Counted from the first letter of the stretch, positions 1-9,008 are shown. The stretch: DNA of 37,211 nt from Endoryza sp044226045 (GCA_044226045.1 JBGAHR010000039.1:1-37211), one strand, 5' to 3'. Program-made: numbers and translations. Notes: generated by a model from the sequence alone, not told the origin.

Positions 1-164
1 ATTACAAAAGAGTATAACAGTTGATCTGGTTGTCGGGTAGAGAATACTTCCCGGGATAGTTCAAAGAATCGTTTCCATTCAGCATATCATCAGTTGGGGA
101 TGGAAGTTGAGCATTTGAGACAGTGACTGGAAGTATTACAATGTGTACAAATTAATTTCAATAC

Positions 165-974
165 ATGAAATACTTTGTAATAGTAAGCAGTTGTTTTCAG
201 ATTTTGTCGACATCAACCTTGTCACAATCTGCCCTCAGCCTGTGGGATGCGGAGATGGCCTTTGCAAAATTATCTGCAGAGACCAGTACAAAAAAAGCCT
301 TTCTGAAGAATCTGGATAGCAATGGGGTGATCTTTAATCGCGGTAATATTGTCAACGGAGTAAAAGCGTGGTCCCGTGCTCCGGAAGCAACCGGCAAATT
401 GATATGGGTACCGACTATTAGTTTCGTATCCGGCGATGACCAGCTGGGATTTACCAGCGGCCCTTTTGAAATGCGCAACGCTGCCCTGGATTCTGTTGTG
501 GGCAGTGGTCAGTACACCAGCGTCTGGAAAAGAAACAGCGAAGGCGAATGGAAACTGATGGCCGACCTCGGAACAGCTTTTCAGCCGAGCGCCTATCCTT
601 CGCAATCATTGTATCAGTTTAATGAGAAACTTAAACCGGATAACACGATCACGGATATCATTTCCATCGATTCGGCTTTCAATGCTGAATGTGAGCGAAA
701 TGGTGTGGCAGCATACAGCGACAGAGTTGCCAGGCGGTTTGTGTTGAATAAGTCGGAAAAAACCCCCTTGCAAAAATGGGATTCGGTATGGGCTGAGTTG
801 ACCTCGCTCCACCCGGTAGTGTTCACTCCCGTTTCGTCGGGCCTGGCGAAAAGCCGCGACCTGGGTTACGTGTACGGCCGCTTGCAACACGATGGCAAGG
901 CCGGTAATTACTTACGGGTATGGGCACACACTAAAAAGGGATGGATATTATTGATACAGGTAATGGGAATGTAA
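165..974 (+). CDS. Secreted protein with two SnoaL/DUF4440-like halves
   Basis: This 269-residue protein begins with a hydrophobic stretch (about residues 1-20) that looks like a Sec signal peptide, so it is probably exported. Residues 25-140 have the pattern of the NTF2-like DUF4440/SnoaL fold: an early LWDAEMAFAK helix, a central GFTSGPFEMR strand, and a VWKRNSEGEWKLMADLG strand pair at the end. Residues 165-269 repeat the plan more weakly (DSAFNAECERNGVAAYSDR, then DLGYVYGRL, then LRVWAHTKKGWILL), so I read it as an internal duplication. Such domains can bind small ligands or be catalytic, but no specific activity can be assigned. The gene stands alone, with no clear Shine-Dalgarno before the ATG. 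The fold call is by pattern recognition; the duplication is inference. Confidence 0.7.
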   Translation: MKYFVIVSSCFQILSTSTLSQSALSLWDAEMAFAKLSAETSTKKAFLKNLDSNGVIFNRGNIVNGVKAWSRAPEATGKLIWVPTISFVSGDDQLGFTSGPFEMRNAALDSVVGSGQYTSVWKRNSEGEWKLMADLGTAFQPSAYPSQSLYQFNEKLKPDNTITDIISIDSAFNAECERNGVAAYSDRVARRFVLNKSEKTPLQKWDSVWAELTSLHPVVFTPVSSGLAKSRDLGYVYGRLQHDGKAGNYLRVWAHTKKGWILLIQVMGM

Positions 975-980
975 AGTAGC

Positions 981-1016
981 AATTAGTCAATTGGTCAATT
1001 AGTCAATTGGTCAATG
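981..1016. repeat. Octamer direct repeat (AATTRGTC)n
   Basis: Four consecutive 8-bp units alternate between AATTAGTC and AATTGGTC, followed by a partial unit, starting 6 bp after the stop codon of the preceding gene. Related AATT/GTCAATT words recur near 12207-12341, 27238-27300 and 37045-37062, so this is one member of a dispersed intergenic family. Confidence 0.8.
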
Positions 1017-1025
1017 GAATGGCGA

Positions 1026-1140
1026 AGTCAGAAGTCAAAAGTAAAAAGTAAAAATTCAAAACTCAATAAAATAGGCAGCCTCCACTCGCTCGTATCAATT
1101 TGAATTTTGACTTTTGACTTTTGAATTTTGATTTTTGACT
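1026..1140. repeat. Inverted pair of heptamer arrays (AGTCAAA / TTTGACT)
   Basis: Five 7-bp units of the AGTCAAA/ATTCAAA type (1026-1060) are followed by a unique core of about 38 bp and then six units of the reverse complement, TTTGACT/TTTGAAT (1099-1140). The two arms could pair into a long A/T-rich hairpin. The structure lies between two plus-strand genes, 37 bp upstream of the lipoprotein start. Confidence 0.8.
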
Positions 1141-1176
1141 TGATCACTACCTCAAACAACAATTAAAAAATAACAA

Positions 1177-1650
1177 ATGAAATACTCAACAGGAAAACAG
1201 ATCATTTCCAAACTGGTTTGTTTTGCCAGTCTGGTTATACTGTTAACAGGATGCACTAAAAAGGGTGTTCAGGAAAGAATAGTAGAGAAACCAGTATCCA
1301 CCACTGTACTTTTCAGGGTTGCCCAGGCGCAGGACTATTCCAGTTCTATCTTTGATAATATCCAGGCCGAACTAACACTCACATTATCCCTTTCCAATAA
1401 AGTGGACGGTAGCGGGCAGCAAATATTATGGGATACAACAATTCATTTGAGAGACATCAGGTCTTATCCTGAGGCTGGTTCACCGTTATTGATTCGTAAA
1501 TCCATCGAGGGTATACAGGACAGCAAGGAGTCTGTAACCGTTTCCCGTGTCATCCGTTATGTACGTTCAGGAAATGAGCAGTACATGCAGGCCAACGGAG
1601 AAGTGATTCCAATGTCAAAGGAGGAGTATTTGTATTCCGTGGATCTTTGA
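1177..1650 (+). CDS. Small predicted lipoprotein of unknown function
   Basis: The 157-residue product has a lipoprotein signal: lysines near the N-terminus, a hydrophobic segment and a lipobox LLTGC with Cys26 as the lipidation site. The mature part is hydrophilic and probably beta-rich. It contains VQAELTLTLSLSNKVDGSG and TTIHLRDIRSYPEAG segments, and I recognise no known domain. The gene is alone between two inverted heptamer repeat structures (1026-1140 and 1681-1760), with an A-rich leader immediately before the ATG. It is probably anchored in the outer membrane. No function can be assigned. Confidence 0.75.
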   Translation: MKYSTGKQIISKLVCFASLVILLTGCTKKGVQERIVEKPVSTTVLFRVAQAQDYSSSIFDNIQAELTLTLSLSNKVDGSGQQILWDTTIHLRDIRSYPEAGSPLLIRKSIEGIQDSKESVTVSRVIRYVRSGNEQYMQANGEVIPMSKEEYLYSVDL

Positions 1651-1683
1651 CAGGCATTGGCTGGTGAATGTTGGCAGGGTGAA

Positions 1684-1760
1684 ATTCAAAATTCAAAAGT
1701 AAAAAGTCAAAAAAGAGCCTTGTATGGCGCTGTCTTCCCATTTTTAATTTTGATTTTGAA
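1684..1760. repeat. Second inverted pair of heptamer arrays
   Basis: Units of the ATTCAAA/AGTAAAA/AGTCAAA type (1684-1711) are followed by a unique core of about 28 bp and then units of the opposite orientation (about 1741-1760). It is the same arrangement as at 1026-1140 with a different core, so the lipoprotein gene is bracketed by two such structures. Confidence 0.65.
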
Positions 1761-1819
1761 CTGCAAACCGCCAACCGCAAACCGCAAACTGCAAACCGCC
1801 AACCGCTAACTGCAAACTG
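1761..1819. repeat. Heptamer direct repeat (CYGCMAA)n
   Basis: Eight consecutive 7-bp units of consensus CYGCMAA (CTGCAAA, CCGCCAA, CCGCAAA and so on) abut the preceding inverted array. The same heptamer family recurs at 12428-12456 and, as its reverse complement TTTGCAG, at about 17885 and 18155. Confidence 0.8.
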
Positions 1820-1910
1820 AGTCTCTTTTCTACTTCATCCGGAAAAAGTATAAAACAATGCCTGTTTTATATACTCCCTGACGCTGCGAGAGCAAGACTT
1901 TTGTTCAAAA

Positions 1911-2741
1911 ATGAAAACAGTACTTGTTACGGGCGCTTCTTCGGGGATTGGAAAGGCAACTGCACTCCTTTTCCTCCAAAAAGGCTACCGGGTTATTGCA
2001 ACTGCCAGAGATAGATCGCGTTTGACAGAACTGGGTCTGGCAGGCGCTTACATAACCTCCCTGGATGTTTCCAATGAAGAAAGCATCAATGCCGCCTTTA
2101 GAGAAATATTATCCTCCTTCAGTCAGATTGATATCCTGGTTAATAATGCAGGCTATGCTCAAAATGGATTTGTAGAAGAACTCCCTCCCGACAGATTGCG
2201 CTATCAGTTTGAAGTAAATGTGTTTGGGTTGGTGAGGGTTTCACAGAGGGCTATTCCTTTGATGCGTAAGGCAGGAAAAGGACACATCATCAATATTGGA
2301 TCCATGGGAGGAGATTTTACTAGTCCCGGAGCCGGAGCATACCATGCCAGCAAATATGCACTGGAAAGTATCAGTGATGCCATGAGGCAGGAGCTGAAAC
2401 ATTTCGGTATCAGCGTATCGCTGATCAAACCGGGAGGAGTTGCTACGGGTTTTGTGGAGCATGCCGATTTCCCGCAGCCGATTGAAGGCAATCCTTACAG
2501 AGATATGCGTGAGAAGTTTTTAACAATGCTGCGGAGCGTACTCGATACCAGCAAAAGCAGTTTCCCCCTTTCGAAGCCAGGTGAAGTGGCGCAGGAAATC
2601 CTCAAGACGGCCGCGTCTGTACAACCCAAAACACGGGTAAGAATCGGGCGTTCTGCCAAAATGATCCCTGTTCTCAAAAGCCTGATGAGTGACCAGGCAT
2701 TTGACAGGATGATTATGAAACAACTTGGTCTAACAAAATAA
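1911..2741 (+). CDS. SDR-family NAD(P)-dependent oxidoreductase
   Basis: This is a classical short-chain dehydrogenase/reductase of 276 residues. The Rossmann nucleotide-binding motif TGASSGIG is at residues 7-14, and a basic residue after the second strand (TARDRSRL, 31-38) suggests NADP preference. The structural NNAG motif is at 78-81. The catalytic triad is Ser131, Tyr144 and Lys148 (YHASK). The extended C-terminus resembles the retinol/17-beta-hydroxysteroid dehydrogenase-like group. Substrate unknown; cytoplasmic. A membrane-protein gene starts 9 bp downstream, and a truncated AraC-type regulator follows. SDR genes often sit beside AraC regulators in this phylum, so this was probably a regulated oxidoreductase operon. 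Confidence 0.9.
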   Translation: MKTVLVTGASSGIGKATALLFLQKGYRVIATARDRSRLTELGLAGAYITSLDVSNEESINAAFREILSSFSQIDILVNNAGYAQNGFVEELPPDRLRYQFEVNVFGLVRVSQRAIPLMRKAGKGHIINIGSMGGDFTSPGAGAYHASKYALESISDAMRQELKHFGISVSLIKPGGVATGFVEHADFPQPIEGNPYRDMREKFLTMLRSVLDTSKSSFPLSKPGEVAQEILKTAASVQPKTRVRIGRSAKMIPVLKSLMSDQAFDRMIMKQLGLTK

Positions 2742-2750
2742 TACTGTTCC

Positions 2751-3269
2751 ATGAATGCGTTTGATTACTTCAGTCAGCATCACCGCACCATTAATACTTT
2801 CCTGTTAATCTATGCGGTATTGTTGACACTGATCATCGCCTTTTCGTTTTTACTATACCGTCGAAGGAAAGGAAGTTCATTCTACGCCGGACTATTTTAT
2901 TCGTTACTCATCATGGGGGCCTTGCTGATTGCAAGCGCCCTTTTCTTTGTCAGAAAGAACCTTGATGAATTGGCTGTCGCGCAGCAGGTGAGTATCAGCC
3001 ATCCGGTTGACTTTTTGGCCGAACGACTCTCTGCTGCCTCTGCGTTTGAAGATCATTTCCTGGGCCTTCTTAGATTCTGGCTGGCCAGTATCCTGGTTTT
3101 GCTGGTTGTTATGCTGCTTTTCAACCAGAAGCGACGACTGGCAGGGATCCTAACCGGTTTGTTGATACTCGTAGTCTGTTCACTGGGTCTCGATTATTTT
3201 GGCTTTACGGCCGATCGAAGTTATTTTGAGTCGCTGAATCGTTTAAACCAAAGTACAGGGACATTGTAA
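2751..3269 (+). CDS. Four-helix membrane protein of unknown function
   Basis: This 172-residue protein has four likely transmembrane segments (about residues 15-36, 44-66, 107-124 and 130-148), separated by a soluble loop at 67-105 and ended by a short hydrophilic tail. I do not recognise the family. It starts 9 bp after the SDR gene and is almost certainly co-transcribed with it. A regulatory or redox-partner role for the SDR cannot be inferred from sequence. Confidence 0.75.
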   Translation: MNAFDYFSQHHRTINTFLLIYAVLLTLIIAFSFLLYRRRKGSSFYAGLFYSLLIMGALLIASALFFVRKNLDELAVAQQVSISHPVDFLAERLSAASAFEDHFLGLLRFWLASILVLLVVMLLFNQKRRLAGILTGLLILVVCSLGLDYFGFTADRSYFESLNRLNQSTGTL

Positions 3270-3279
3270 ATAAGATAAG

Positions 3280-3405
3280 ATGGGAGAATTTGTAAGACTG
3301 ACATCCATCGCAGAAATAACCAGGATGCTTGGGCTGGCCAAACCCAAACATCCCCTCATCACCGGAAAATTTCGTATTGCTTTTATCTTGGGTAGAAGGG
3401 ATTAG
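3280..3405 (+). pseudogene. Truncated N-terminus of an AraC-family regulator
   Basis: A 41-codon frame starts 10 bp after the membrane-protein gene. Its first 28 residues (LTSIAEITRMLGLAKPKHPLI) match the conserved opening of a common Bacteroidota AraC regulator type, which typically reads as a serine-isoleucine-x-glutamate helix followed by LGLPKPxHPLI. After HPLITG the frame changes character and stops at TAG. No sensor domain or HTH follows before the sigma factor gene. I infer a decayed regulator of the SDR operon. It could instead be a short expressed peptide. Confidence 0.55.
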
Positions 3406-3438
3406 CAGAGGTTGGTAGCGTGAATTTTCTATAATGTG

Positions 3439-3461
3439 TATAATATAAAACACATATTATA
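3439..3461. promoter_or_regulatory. A/T-rich dyad upstream of the sigma factor gene
   Basis: TATAATAT and ATATTATA form perfect 8-bp arms around a 7-nt spacer, about 160 bp upstream of the ECF sigma start. Dyads made only of A and T arise easily by chance, so a role as operator is weakly supported. Confidence 0.25.
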
Positions 3462-3622
3462 ATAAGTTAACTAAATTATTTTTTCTTACATTAGCTCAGC
3501 GATCGGTTCAGAAATGGAACCCTTTGCAATGAAGAGCATACTTCCCGAACCGGATTTTACTACTGCCAAAAGGATATAATTTCTCTCCGGCTAATTCCAT
3601 TCAGTAACGTCAAATTGTAATC

Positions 3623-4210
3623 GTGAGAAAGAAAGTGCCACCAACCATTGCGGAGTATATTCGATCCCTGCGGCAGGGTGAAGAAATCGGGTTCAACTTT
3701 TTCTTCCGGGAATACTATGCGCCACTGGTATACTATTCATTTCAAATCATCAACGTAAAAGAGGATGCTCAGGTGATTGCCAGCGAGTCGCTCATGCGGC
3801 TTTGGGAAAGAAGAGAGCATTTTGAAAGCCTCCCGGCCATAGTATCTTTTCTCTATACTACCACGCGCCACGCCAGCCTCAACTATATCCGTAGCCGGGA
3901 TAGGGTGAACCATCGGCACCTCGAAGCCGGATACCTGACCGACAAATTCGAACGCGATAGTTTTGAGAGCATAATCGAATCCGAAACCTACCGGGAGGTG
4001 GTCGGCTCCATTAATGTGTTACCTCCCCAGTGTCGTAAAATTTTCTCGATGTTGTTCATCGAAGGCAAAGAGTATCAACAGATAGCCGACGAACTTCAAC
4101 TCTCGGTTGCCACTATACGAAGCCAGAAAGCCCGGGCTGTCATGCTGATCCGGCAGAAACTGGCGACCGGATTTATGTTATTGATTATTGGGCTCTTATC
4201 CCGTCTTTAA
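3623..4210 (+). CDS. ECF RNA polymerase sigma-70 factor
   Basis: This 195-residue extracytoplasmic-function sigma factor has region 2 at about 20-95 (FNFFFREYYAPLVYYSFQI, then a -10-binding segment near the TTTRHASLNYIRS helix) and region 4 at about 130-180 with the HTH YQQIADELQLSVATIRSQ. The C-terminal hydrophobic tail (MLLIIGLL) is seen in many FecI-like sigma factors of this phylum. The start used is GTG; no upstream ATG fits. FecR follows 125 bp downstream, then STN-SusC and SusD. It therefore probably directs transcription of the SusC operon when released by FecR. Confidence 0.93.
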   Translation: MRKKVPPTIAEYIRSLRQGEEIGFNFFFREYYAPLVYYSFQIINVKEDAQVIASESLMRLWERREHFESLPAIVSFLYTTTRHASLNYIRSRDRVNHRHLEAGYLTDKFERDSFESIIESETYREVVGSINVLPPQCRKIFSMLFIEGKEYQQIADELQLSVATIRSQKARAVMLIRQKLATGFMLLIIGLLSRL

Positions 4211-4335
4211 AAATAATCTCCTCTTTGTTTTGCACGCAGGCATACGGTCCGGTGTTTTAATCTAACGGACGCAAATTTCAATCTAAGAGTATTTACCTGT
4301 TGTCGGAGGAGGTAATTTAGTGTTAACTTAATACC

Positions 4336-5559
4336 ATGAACGAGCTATTCCCCAATTACAGTGACGAGGAAGCCAGGCGAATAGCCGGGTTAATTGCAGG
4401 ATTTATCCGGGGAACGCTGAGCCGGGATGAACAGTTTGAGCTGGATGCATGGGTATGCGAGAATGACGAGAATATGGAATTGTTTGAGCGTTTAACAGAC
4501 GATAGAAATATTGCTTCTGCCACCCAATGGATGCAAGACATCAATACCGAAAGGGCATTGCTCGAGAAAAAGCAAAGGATGGCGTTTAATCCACCTGCCA
4601 GAAAAAAGCGGGTCTGGCCTTATGCACTGGCGGCCGCGGTGATATTATTAGCTGGTTTGTTTTATTTCAAACCGTTTTCTGTTAAAAAAGCATCACCTGA
4701 ATCTGGCCTGGCGGTCGTGGAGGATCTTCAACCAGGCACAGACAGCGCCGTTCTCACATTGGAAGATGGTTCAATCATAAAGCTAAGCAGTAAAGGAAAT
4801 GATACCCTGATTCAGAAAACGGCGCAGTTGCGGAAGGCAGACGGAGAATTGATTTATGCGCAACCACCAACCAGCCAGCCATTGGCTTTTCATACACTTG
4901 CTGTTCCCAGAAAGAGCCAGTATAAGTTAACACTTCCGGATGGAACCCGGGTTTGGTTAAATGCCGAGTCTTCGATTCACTACCCTGTAAGTTTCAGCGA
5001 TACGGAGAGAAAAGTTTTTGTAACGGGGGAAACTTATTTCGAAGTAGCGAGTGATAAAGCAAAGCCTTTTCGCGTTGTATTCACGCAGCATACATCCGAT
5101 ACGGGAAGTAAAGAGCGTATGGTAGAAGCGCTGGGAACAAAGTTTAACATCAATGCTTATAGCAATGAGCCCAATGCCCAGGCCACCCTGGTAGAAGGTT
5201 CGATCAGGGTTTCTAACGGTCGGTCGGCGCAAATGCTGAAGCCGGGCCAACAGGCTTTGGTAGAGCAGGATAAAATCAAACTTGCCTCTGTAAATACCGC
5301 AGATGTAATTGCCTGGAAGGATCATGTCTTTAAATTCTCCGATGCGCCTCTTGACTTGATCATGCGGCAGGTGGAAAGATGGTATGATGCGGAGATTGTT
5401 TATGAAAATCATCCGACTGATCATTTTAATGCAGAGATGTCAAGGGCTGAACCTGTTTCCAAACTATTGCATAACCTCGAAATGACGAATAGAGTACACT
5501 TTACTATTCAACAAAATTCAGAAAAAGGAACTGCCGGAAAAATAACTGTCAGGAAATAG
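4336..5559 (+). CDS. FecR-family anti-sigma factor
   Basis: This 407-residue protein has an N-terminal cytoplasmic sigma-binding region (1-92), one transmembrane helix (about 94-112) after an RKKR cluster, a periplasmic FecR domain (about 190-300, with YKLTLPDGTRVWLNAES and GETYFEVA) and a C-terminal DUF4974-like region (about 325-405). In the Fec-type model it holds the neighbouring sigma factor at the membrane. It releases the factor when the STN domain of the outer-membrane SusC signals occupancy. A purine-rich GGAGGAGG lies about 22 bp before the ATG, too far for a normal Shine-Dalgarno. No nearer in-frame start was found. Confidence 0.95.
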   Translation: MNELFPNYSDEEARRIAGLIAGFIRGTLSRDEQFELDAWVCENDENMELFERLTDDRNIASATQWMQDINTERALLEKKQRMAFNPPARKKRVWPYALAAAVILLAGLFYFKPFSVKKASPESGLAVVEDLQPGTDSAVLTLEDGSIIKLSSKGNDTLIQKTAQLRKADGELIYAQPPTSQPLAFHTLAVPRKSQYKLTLPDGTRVWLNAESSIHYPVSFSDTERKVFVTGETYFEVASDKAKPFRVVFTQHTSDTGSKERMVEALGTKFNINAYSNEPNAQATLVEGSIRVSNGRSAQMLKPGQQALVEQDKIKLASVNTADVIAWKDHVFKFSDAPLDLIMRQVERWYDAEIVYENHPTDHFNAEMSRAEPVSKLLHNLEMTNRVHFTIQQNSEKGTAGKITVRK

Positions 5560-5698
5560 CTTAATTAAAATCACCCACCGGGCTACAAAGCAAACAGGAA
5601 TGGTTGATACCACTGCCTGATCGCCAGACCTGAAATGGTAAAAGAACTGGTTTGAGTTAGCCCCACAATCTGGAACTGCAATTTTTTAACCCAAACCT

Positions 5699-5716
5699 TC
5701 CCCGGGGTACCGGGGA
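5699..5716 (+). promoter_or_regulatory. GC-rich hairpin immediately before the susC start
   Basis: TCCCCGG and CCGGGGA pair as a perfect 7-bp stem with a GGTA loop, and end 9 bp before the ATG of the susC gene. In mRNA this stable hairpin would occupy the ribosome landing site. It may act in translational control, or simply be a leader structure. There is no U-tract after it, so it is not a standard terminator. Confidence 0.45.
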
Positions 5717-5725
5717 GCCAAAGCT

Positions 5726-8700
5726 ATGCTCTTGCGTATTGACCGCAACAAGGCAGGGCAGGTGGTGACTTTTTGCAAATCACAACGCATCCGTTGCTGT
5801 TTTGCACCGCTGGTATTTGCCTGTTGCTTCCTGATTTCTGCCAATGCTTTTTCACAGGGAATTACCCTGTCTTTAACCAACGTACCACTCGAAACGGTTT
5901 TCAAAGAAATCGAAAAGCAGTCGGCTTACCGGTTTGTCTATACGCGGGAACAACTGGAAATGTCATCTGCTGTCACCATCCAGGTAAAGAATGAATCCAT
6001 TCAGCAGGTGCTGGCAATCAGCTTCAGCAATCAGCCACTCACTTATGTCGTTTCGGAAAAACATATTATTGTCAGGATAAAAGAACAGGAACCCGGGCAA
6101 AAACCAGCACCTGTTAAGCCGGGTGATATCAGGGGTAGAATCCTGAATGAGAAAGGAGAGCCGTTGCCTGGAACATCTATCCGGGTAAAGGGCACGAACA
6201 TCGGCGCTTTTACCGATGATGAGGGGGCGTTCGTCATCAAGGAGTTGAGCCCAAATGTAACGCTGATCATTACAAGAGTGGGTTACGAGTCAGAAGAGAT
6301 TGAACTGAAAGGCAGAGTCTACCTGGTGGTTCACCTGAAACTGTTCGTCAGCAGTCTCGACGAAACAATCATAAAAGGGTACTATTCGACGTCAAGGCGA
6401 CTGAATACGGGCAGTGTTTCAAAAATTACAGCGGAGGAAATCAACCGGCAACCGGTTTCCAATCCGCTGGCCACTCTGCAGGGAAGAGCTCCGGGGGTAT
6501 TTATCAATACGCAAAATGGTTTGCCGGGTGGCAACTTCACTATCCAGATCCGGGGGAGGAGTTCCATCAACTCCGGTACTGACCCATTGTATATAATCGA
6601 TGGTGTGCCCTTCAGCGCAACTCCGCTGAACGCAACCCTTAGCACGCTTTCGGATGGAATTAATGGCGCCACCAGCCCGCTTAACAGTATTAATCCTGGG
6701 GATATCGAGAGCATAGAAATTTTGAAAGACGCTGATGCGACGGCCATCTATGGTTCTAGAGCAGCCAACGGAGTCATTCTTATTACAACCAGGAAAGGAA
6801 TGGCCGGTAAAACAAAAATGGAGCTGGATGTTTACACCGGCTTTAGTCGGCTTGCCAATTTCCCCAGGATGCTGAACATTCAACAGTACCTGGAATTAAG
6901 AAAAGAAGGGTTCGCGAATAGCGGAATAACCCCGACCATTTCGAATGCACCCGACTTATTTCTGTGGGATACCACCCGTTCCATAAACTGGCCGAAATAT
7001 ATGTTGGGCGGATCCGCTGCGACTACCCATGCACAAATGAGTCTTTCCGGTGGTAATTCAAACACTACTTTTCGAATAAGCGGGAATTATCGAAGAGAAG
7101 GAACGATCATGCGGGGAGATCAGCACTATCAAAGAGCAGGCGCTCATGTGCTGCTTCAGCATACATCATCGAACAAAAAGTTTTCTATTGATTTTTCTTC
7201 CAATTATACTGCCGATGATAATCATCAACTGGCCTCCAGCATCTTCGGCATATTTACCTTGGCGCCCAACATTCCTTTGTATGATTCTATGGGGAACTAC
7301 AGTTGGGCAGGTATCAATTCCTCTCATCCGGAAGCTGTTCTCGGGCAAAAATCGACTAGTAAAACGGGTTGTCTGTTGGCTAATACCTCGATGAGAATGG
7401 TAATTTTTCCCGGATGGATGGTGAAGGCTCATCTCGGATACACCCGATCCGCCCTCGATCAGGTGATGATCTATCCCAAATTATCTCTTAACCCCAATAC
7501 GGGAGGATCCAGTTATGCTTATTACGGCAATAATAAAATCGAAACGGCGATCATCGAGCCACAAGTCGAATATTCGAAATCAATCAAGGGATCTGCATTC
7601 CAGGTTCTGGCAGGCTTATCATGGCAACAAACAACCAGTTCAGGATCACTGATCACCGGAACAGCGTATAGTAACGACGATTTGCTGGAATTCTATGGAG
7701 CCGCCGGATTTATAAGCGCCGCCAATCACTATTCCCAATATAAGTATGCTTCGATATTCGGAAGACTACATTACGATTATCAGAAAAAATACATCGTCAA
7801 TCTTAGTATCAGACGGGATGGTTCGAGCAGGTTTGGTCCGGGAAGCCGATTTGGCAATTTTGGATCTGTCGGTGCAGGATGGGTTTTTAGCGAAGAGAAA
7901 TTTCTCAGGAGATCCAACCTGCTCAGCTATGCTAAACTCAGAGGAAGCTGGGGGATTACAGGGAATGATCTTATCAGCGACTATCAATATCTGTCAACCT
8001 ATAGCACAACGGGGTTGTACTATGATGATGTTCCCGGACTTGCACCAGCCAGGATTGCAAATGACGAATTCAGATGGGAGAGTAACCGGAAATTGGAGCT
8101 GGCAATGGAATTGGGTTTTTTGAAGAACAGGCTCTTCCTCACAGCCGCTTTTTATAGAAATAAAAGCGGAAATCAATTGATCGACTATCCACTTCCTTAC
8201 ACCAGTGGTCCATTTGGGAATTATCAATCAAATCTGCCCGCTGTGGTGTTGAATCAGGGAATGGAACTGGATTTGTCTTTTACGATCATTAAGAAAGCAA
8301 AGTTCTACTGGGTGTTGACAGGGAATCTAACCGTACCGGAGAACAAGCTGTTGAAGTATCCCGGCCTGGAGGCATCCTCCTTTGCCAACACCTATGTAAT
8401 TGGCCAGGACTTAAGCATTCGAAAGTCGCTTAAGTTCACAGGAGTGAATCAACAAAACGGGTTGCCGGAATTCAGAGACGTAAACGGCGACGGATTCATC
8501 AGTTCTCCGGAAGACAATCTGATCGTGGGCCGGACTTCTCCTTACTATTTCGGTGGTATTGGATCAGAAATAAAACTATATGGCTTTCAACTAACAGCCT
8601 TTTTTCAATTCTCCAGACAATTCGCACAGGGGCTTGCGACTATACCCGGTACGCGGAGCAATAAATTTATCCTGGCGATGGAACGCTGGCAAAAGCCAGG

Positions 8701-8998
8701 AGATTATTCAGCTATTCCCGCTGCTACGATCTCGCCATCCGGCGAGTACTTCAATCTCGCACTGTCTGATGCTGCCTTTTTCAATGCGTCTTACCTGCGT
8801 CTTAAAAACATCTCTTTGACCTACACTTTTAGTGAATCTCTTTTGAAAAAAATAAAGCTGTCCGATTTGCGTCTCTACTGTGAAGGTCAAAACCTCCTCA
8901 CCTGGCAGAAGAAAGCCGCACTGTATGATCCGGAATCTGCGAATGCGGGTATTGCACCATTAAAGACTATAGCATTCGGATTTCGCCTAACACTTTAA
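5726..8998 (+). CDS. SusC/RagA-type TonB-dependent receptor with STN signalling domain
   Basis: This 1090-residue outer-membrane transporter starts with a long signal peptide (hydrophobic core 27-43). An STN domain follows (about 46-116, LSLTNVPLETVFKEIEKQ), then a carboxypeptidase-D-like/CarbopepD_reg domain (about 135-205), a plug (about 225-345, IRGRSSINSGTDPLYIIDG and ADATAIYGSRAANGVI) and a 22-strand-type barrel ending in the aromatic/hydrophobic FGFRLTL. It imports a nutrient across the outer membrane with its SusD partner, energised by TonB. The STN domain fits the upstream sigma/FecR pair and indicates substrate-dependent self-signalling. The SusD gene starts 10 bp downstream. The substrate cannot be told, because no glycan-active enzyme is adjacent. 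Confidence 0.96.
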   Translation: MLLRIDRNKAGQVVTFCKSQRIRCCFAPLVFACCFLISANAFSQGITLSLTNVPLETVFKEIEKQSAYRFVYTREQLEMSSAVTIQVKNESIQQVLAISFSNQPLTYVVSEKHIIVRIKEQEPGQKPAPVKPGDIRGRILNEKGEPLPGTSIRVKGTNIGAFTDDEGAFVIKELSPNVTLIITRVGYESEEIELKGRVYLVVHLKLFVSSLDETIIKGYYSTSRRLNTGSVSKITAEEINRQPVSNPLATLQGRAPGVFINTQNGLPGGNFTIQIRGRSSINSGTDPLYIIDGVPFSATPLNATLSTLSDGINGATSPLNSINPGDIESIEILKDADATAIYGSRAANGVILITTRKGMAGKTKMELDVYTGFSRLANFPRMLNIQQYLELRKEGFANSGITPTISNAPDLFLWDTTRSINWPKYMLGGSAATTHAQMSLSGGNSNTTFRISGNYRREGTIMRGDQHYQRAGAHVLLQHTSSNKKFSIDFSSNYTADDNHQLASSIFGIFTLAPNIPLYDSMGNYSWAGINSSHPEAVLGQKSTSKTGCLLANTSMRMVIFPGWMVKAHLGYTRSALDQVMIYPKLSLNPNTGGSSYAYYGNNKIETAIIEPQVEYSKSIKGSAFQVLAGLSWQQTTSSGSLITGTAYSNDDLLEFYGAAGFISAANHYSQYKYASIFGRLHYDYQKKYIVNLSIRRDGSSRFGPGSRFGNFGSVGAGWVFSEEKFLRRSNLLSYAKLRGSWGITGNDLISDYQYLSTYSTTGLYYDDVPGLAPARIANDEFRWESNRKLELAMELGFLKNRLFLTAAFYRNKSGNQLIDYPLPYTSGPFGNYQSNLPAVVLNQGMELDLSFTIIKKAKFYWVLTGNLTVPENKLLKYPGLEASSFANTYVIGQDLSIRKSLKFTGVNQQNGLPEFRDVNGDGFISSPEDNLIVGRTSPYYFGGIGSEIKLYGFQLTAFFQFSRQFAQGLATIPGTRSNKFILAMERWQKPGDYSAIPAATISPSGEYFNLALSDAAFFNASYLRLKNISLTYTFSESLLKKIKLSDLRLYCEGQNLLTWQKKAALYDPESANAGIAPLKTIAFGFRLTL

Positions 8999-9008
8999 TC
9001 AAATACAA

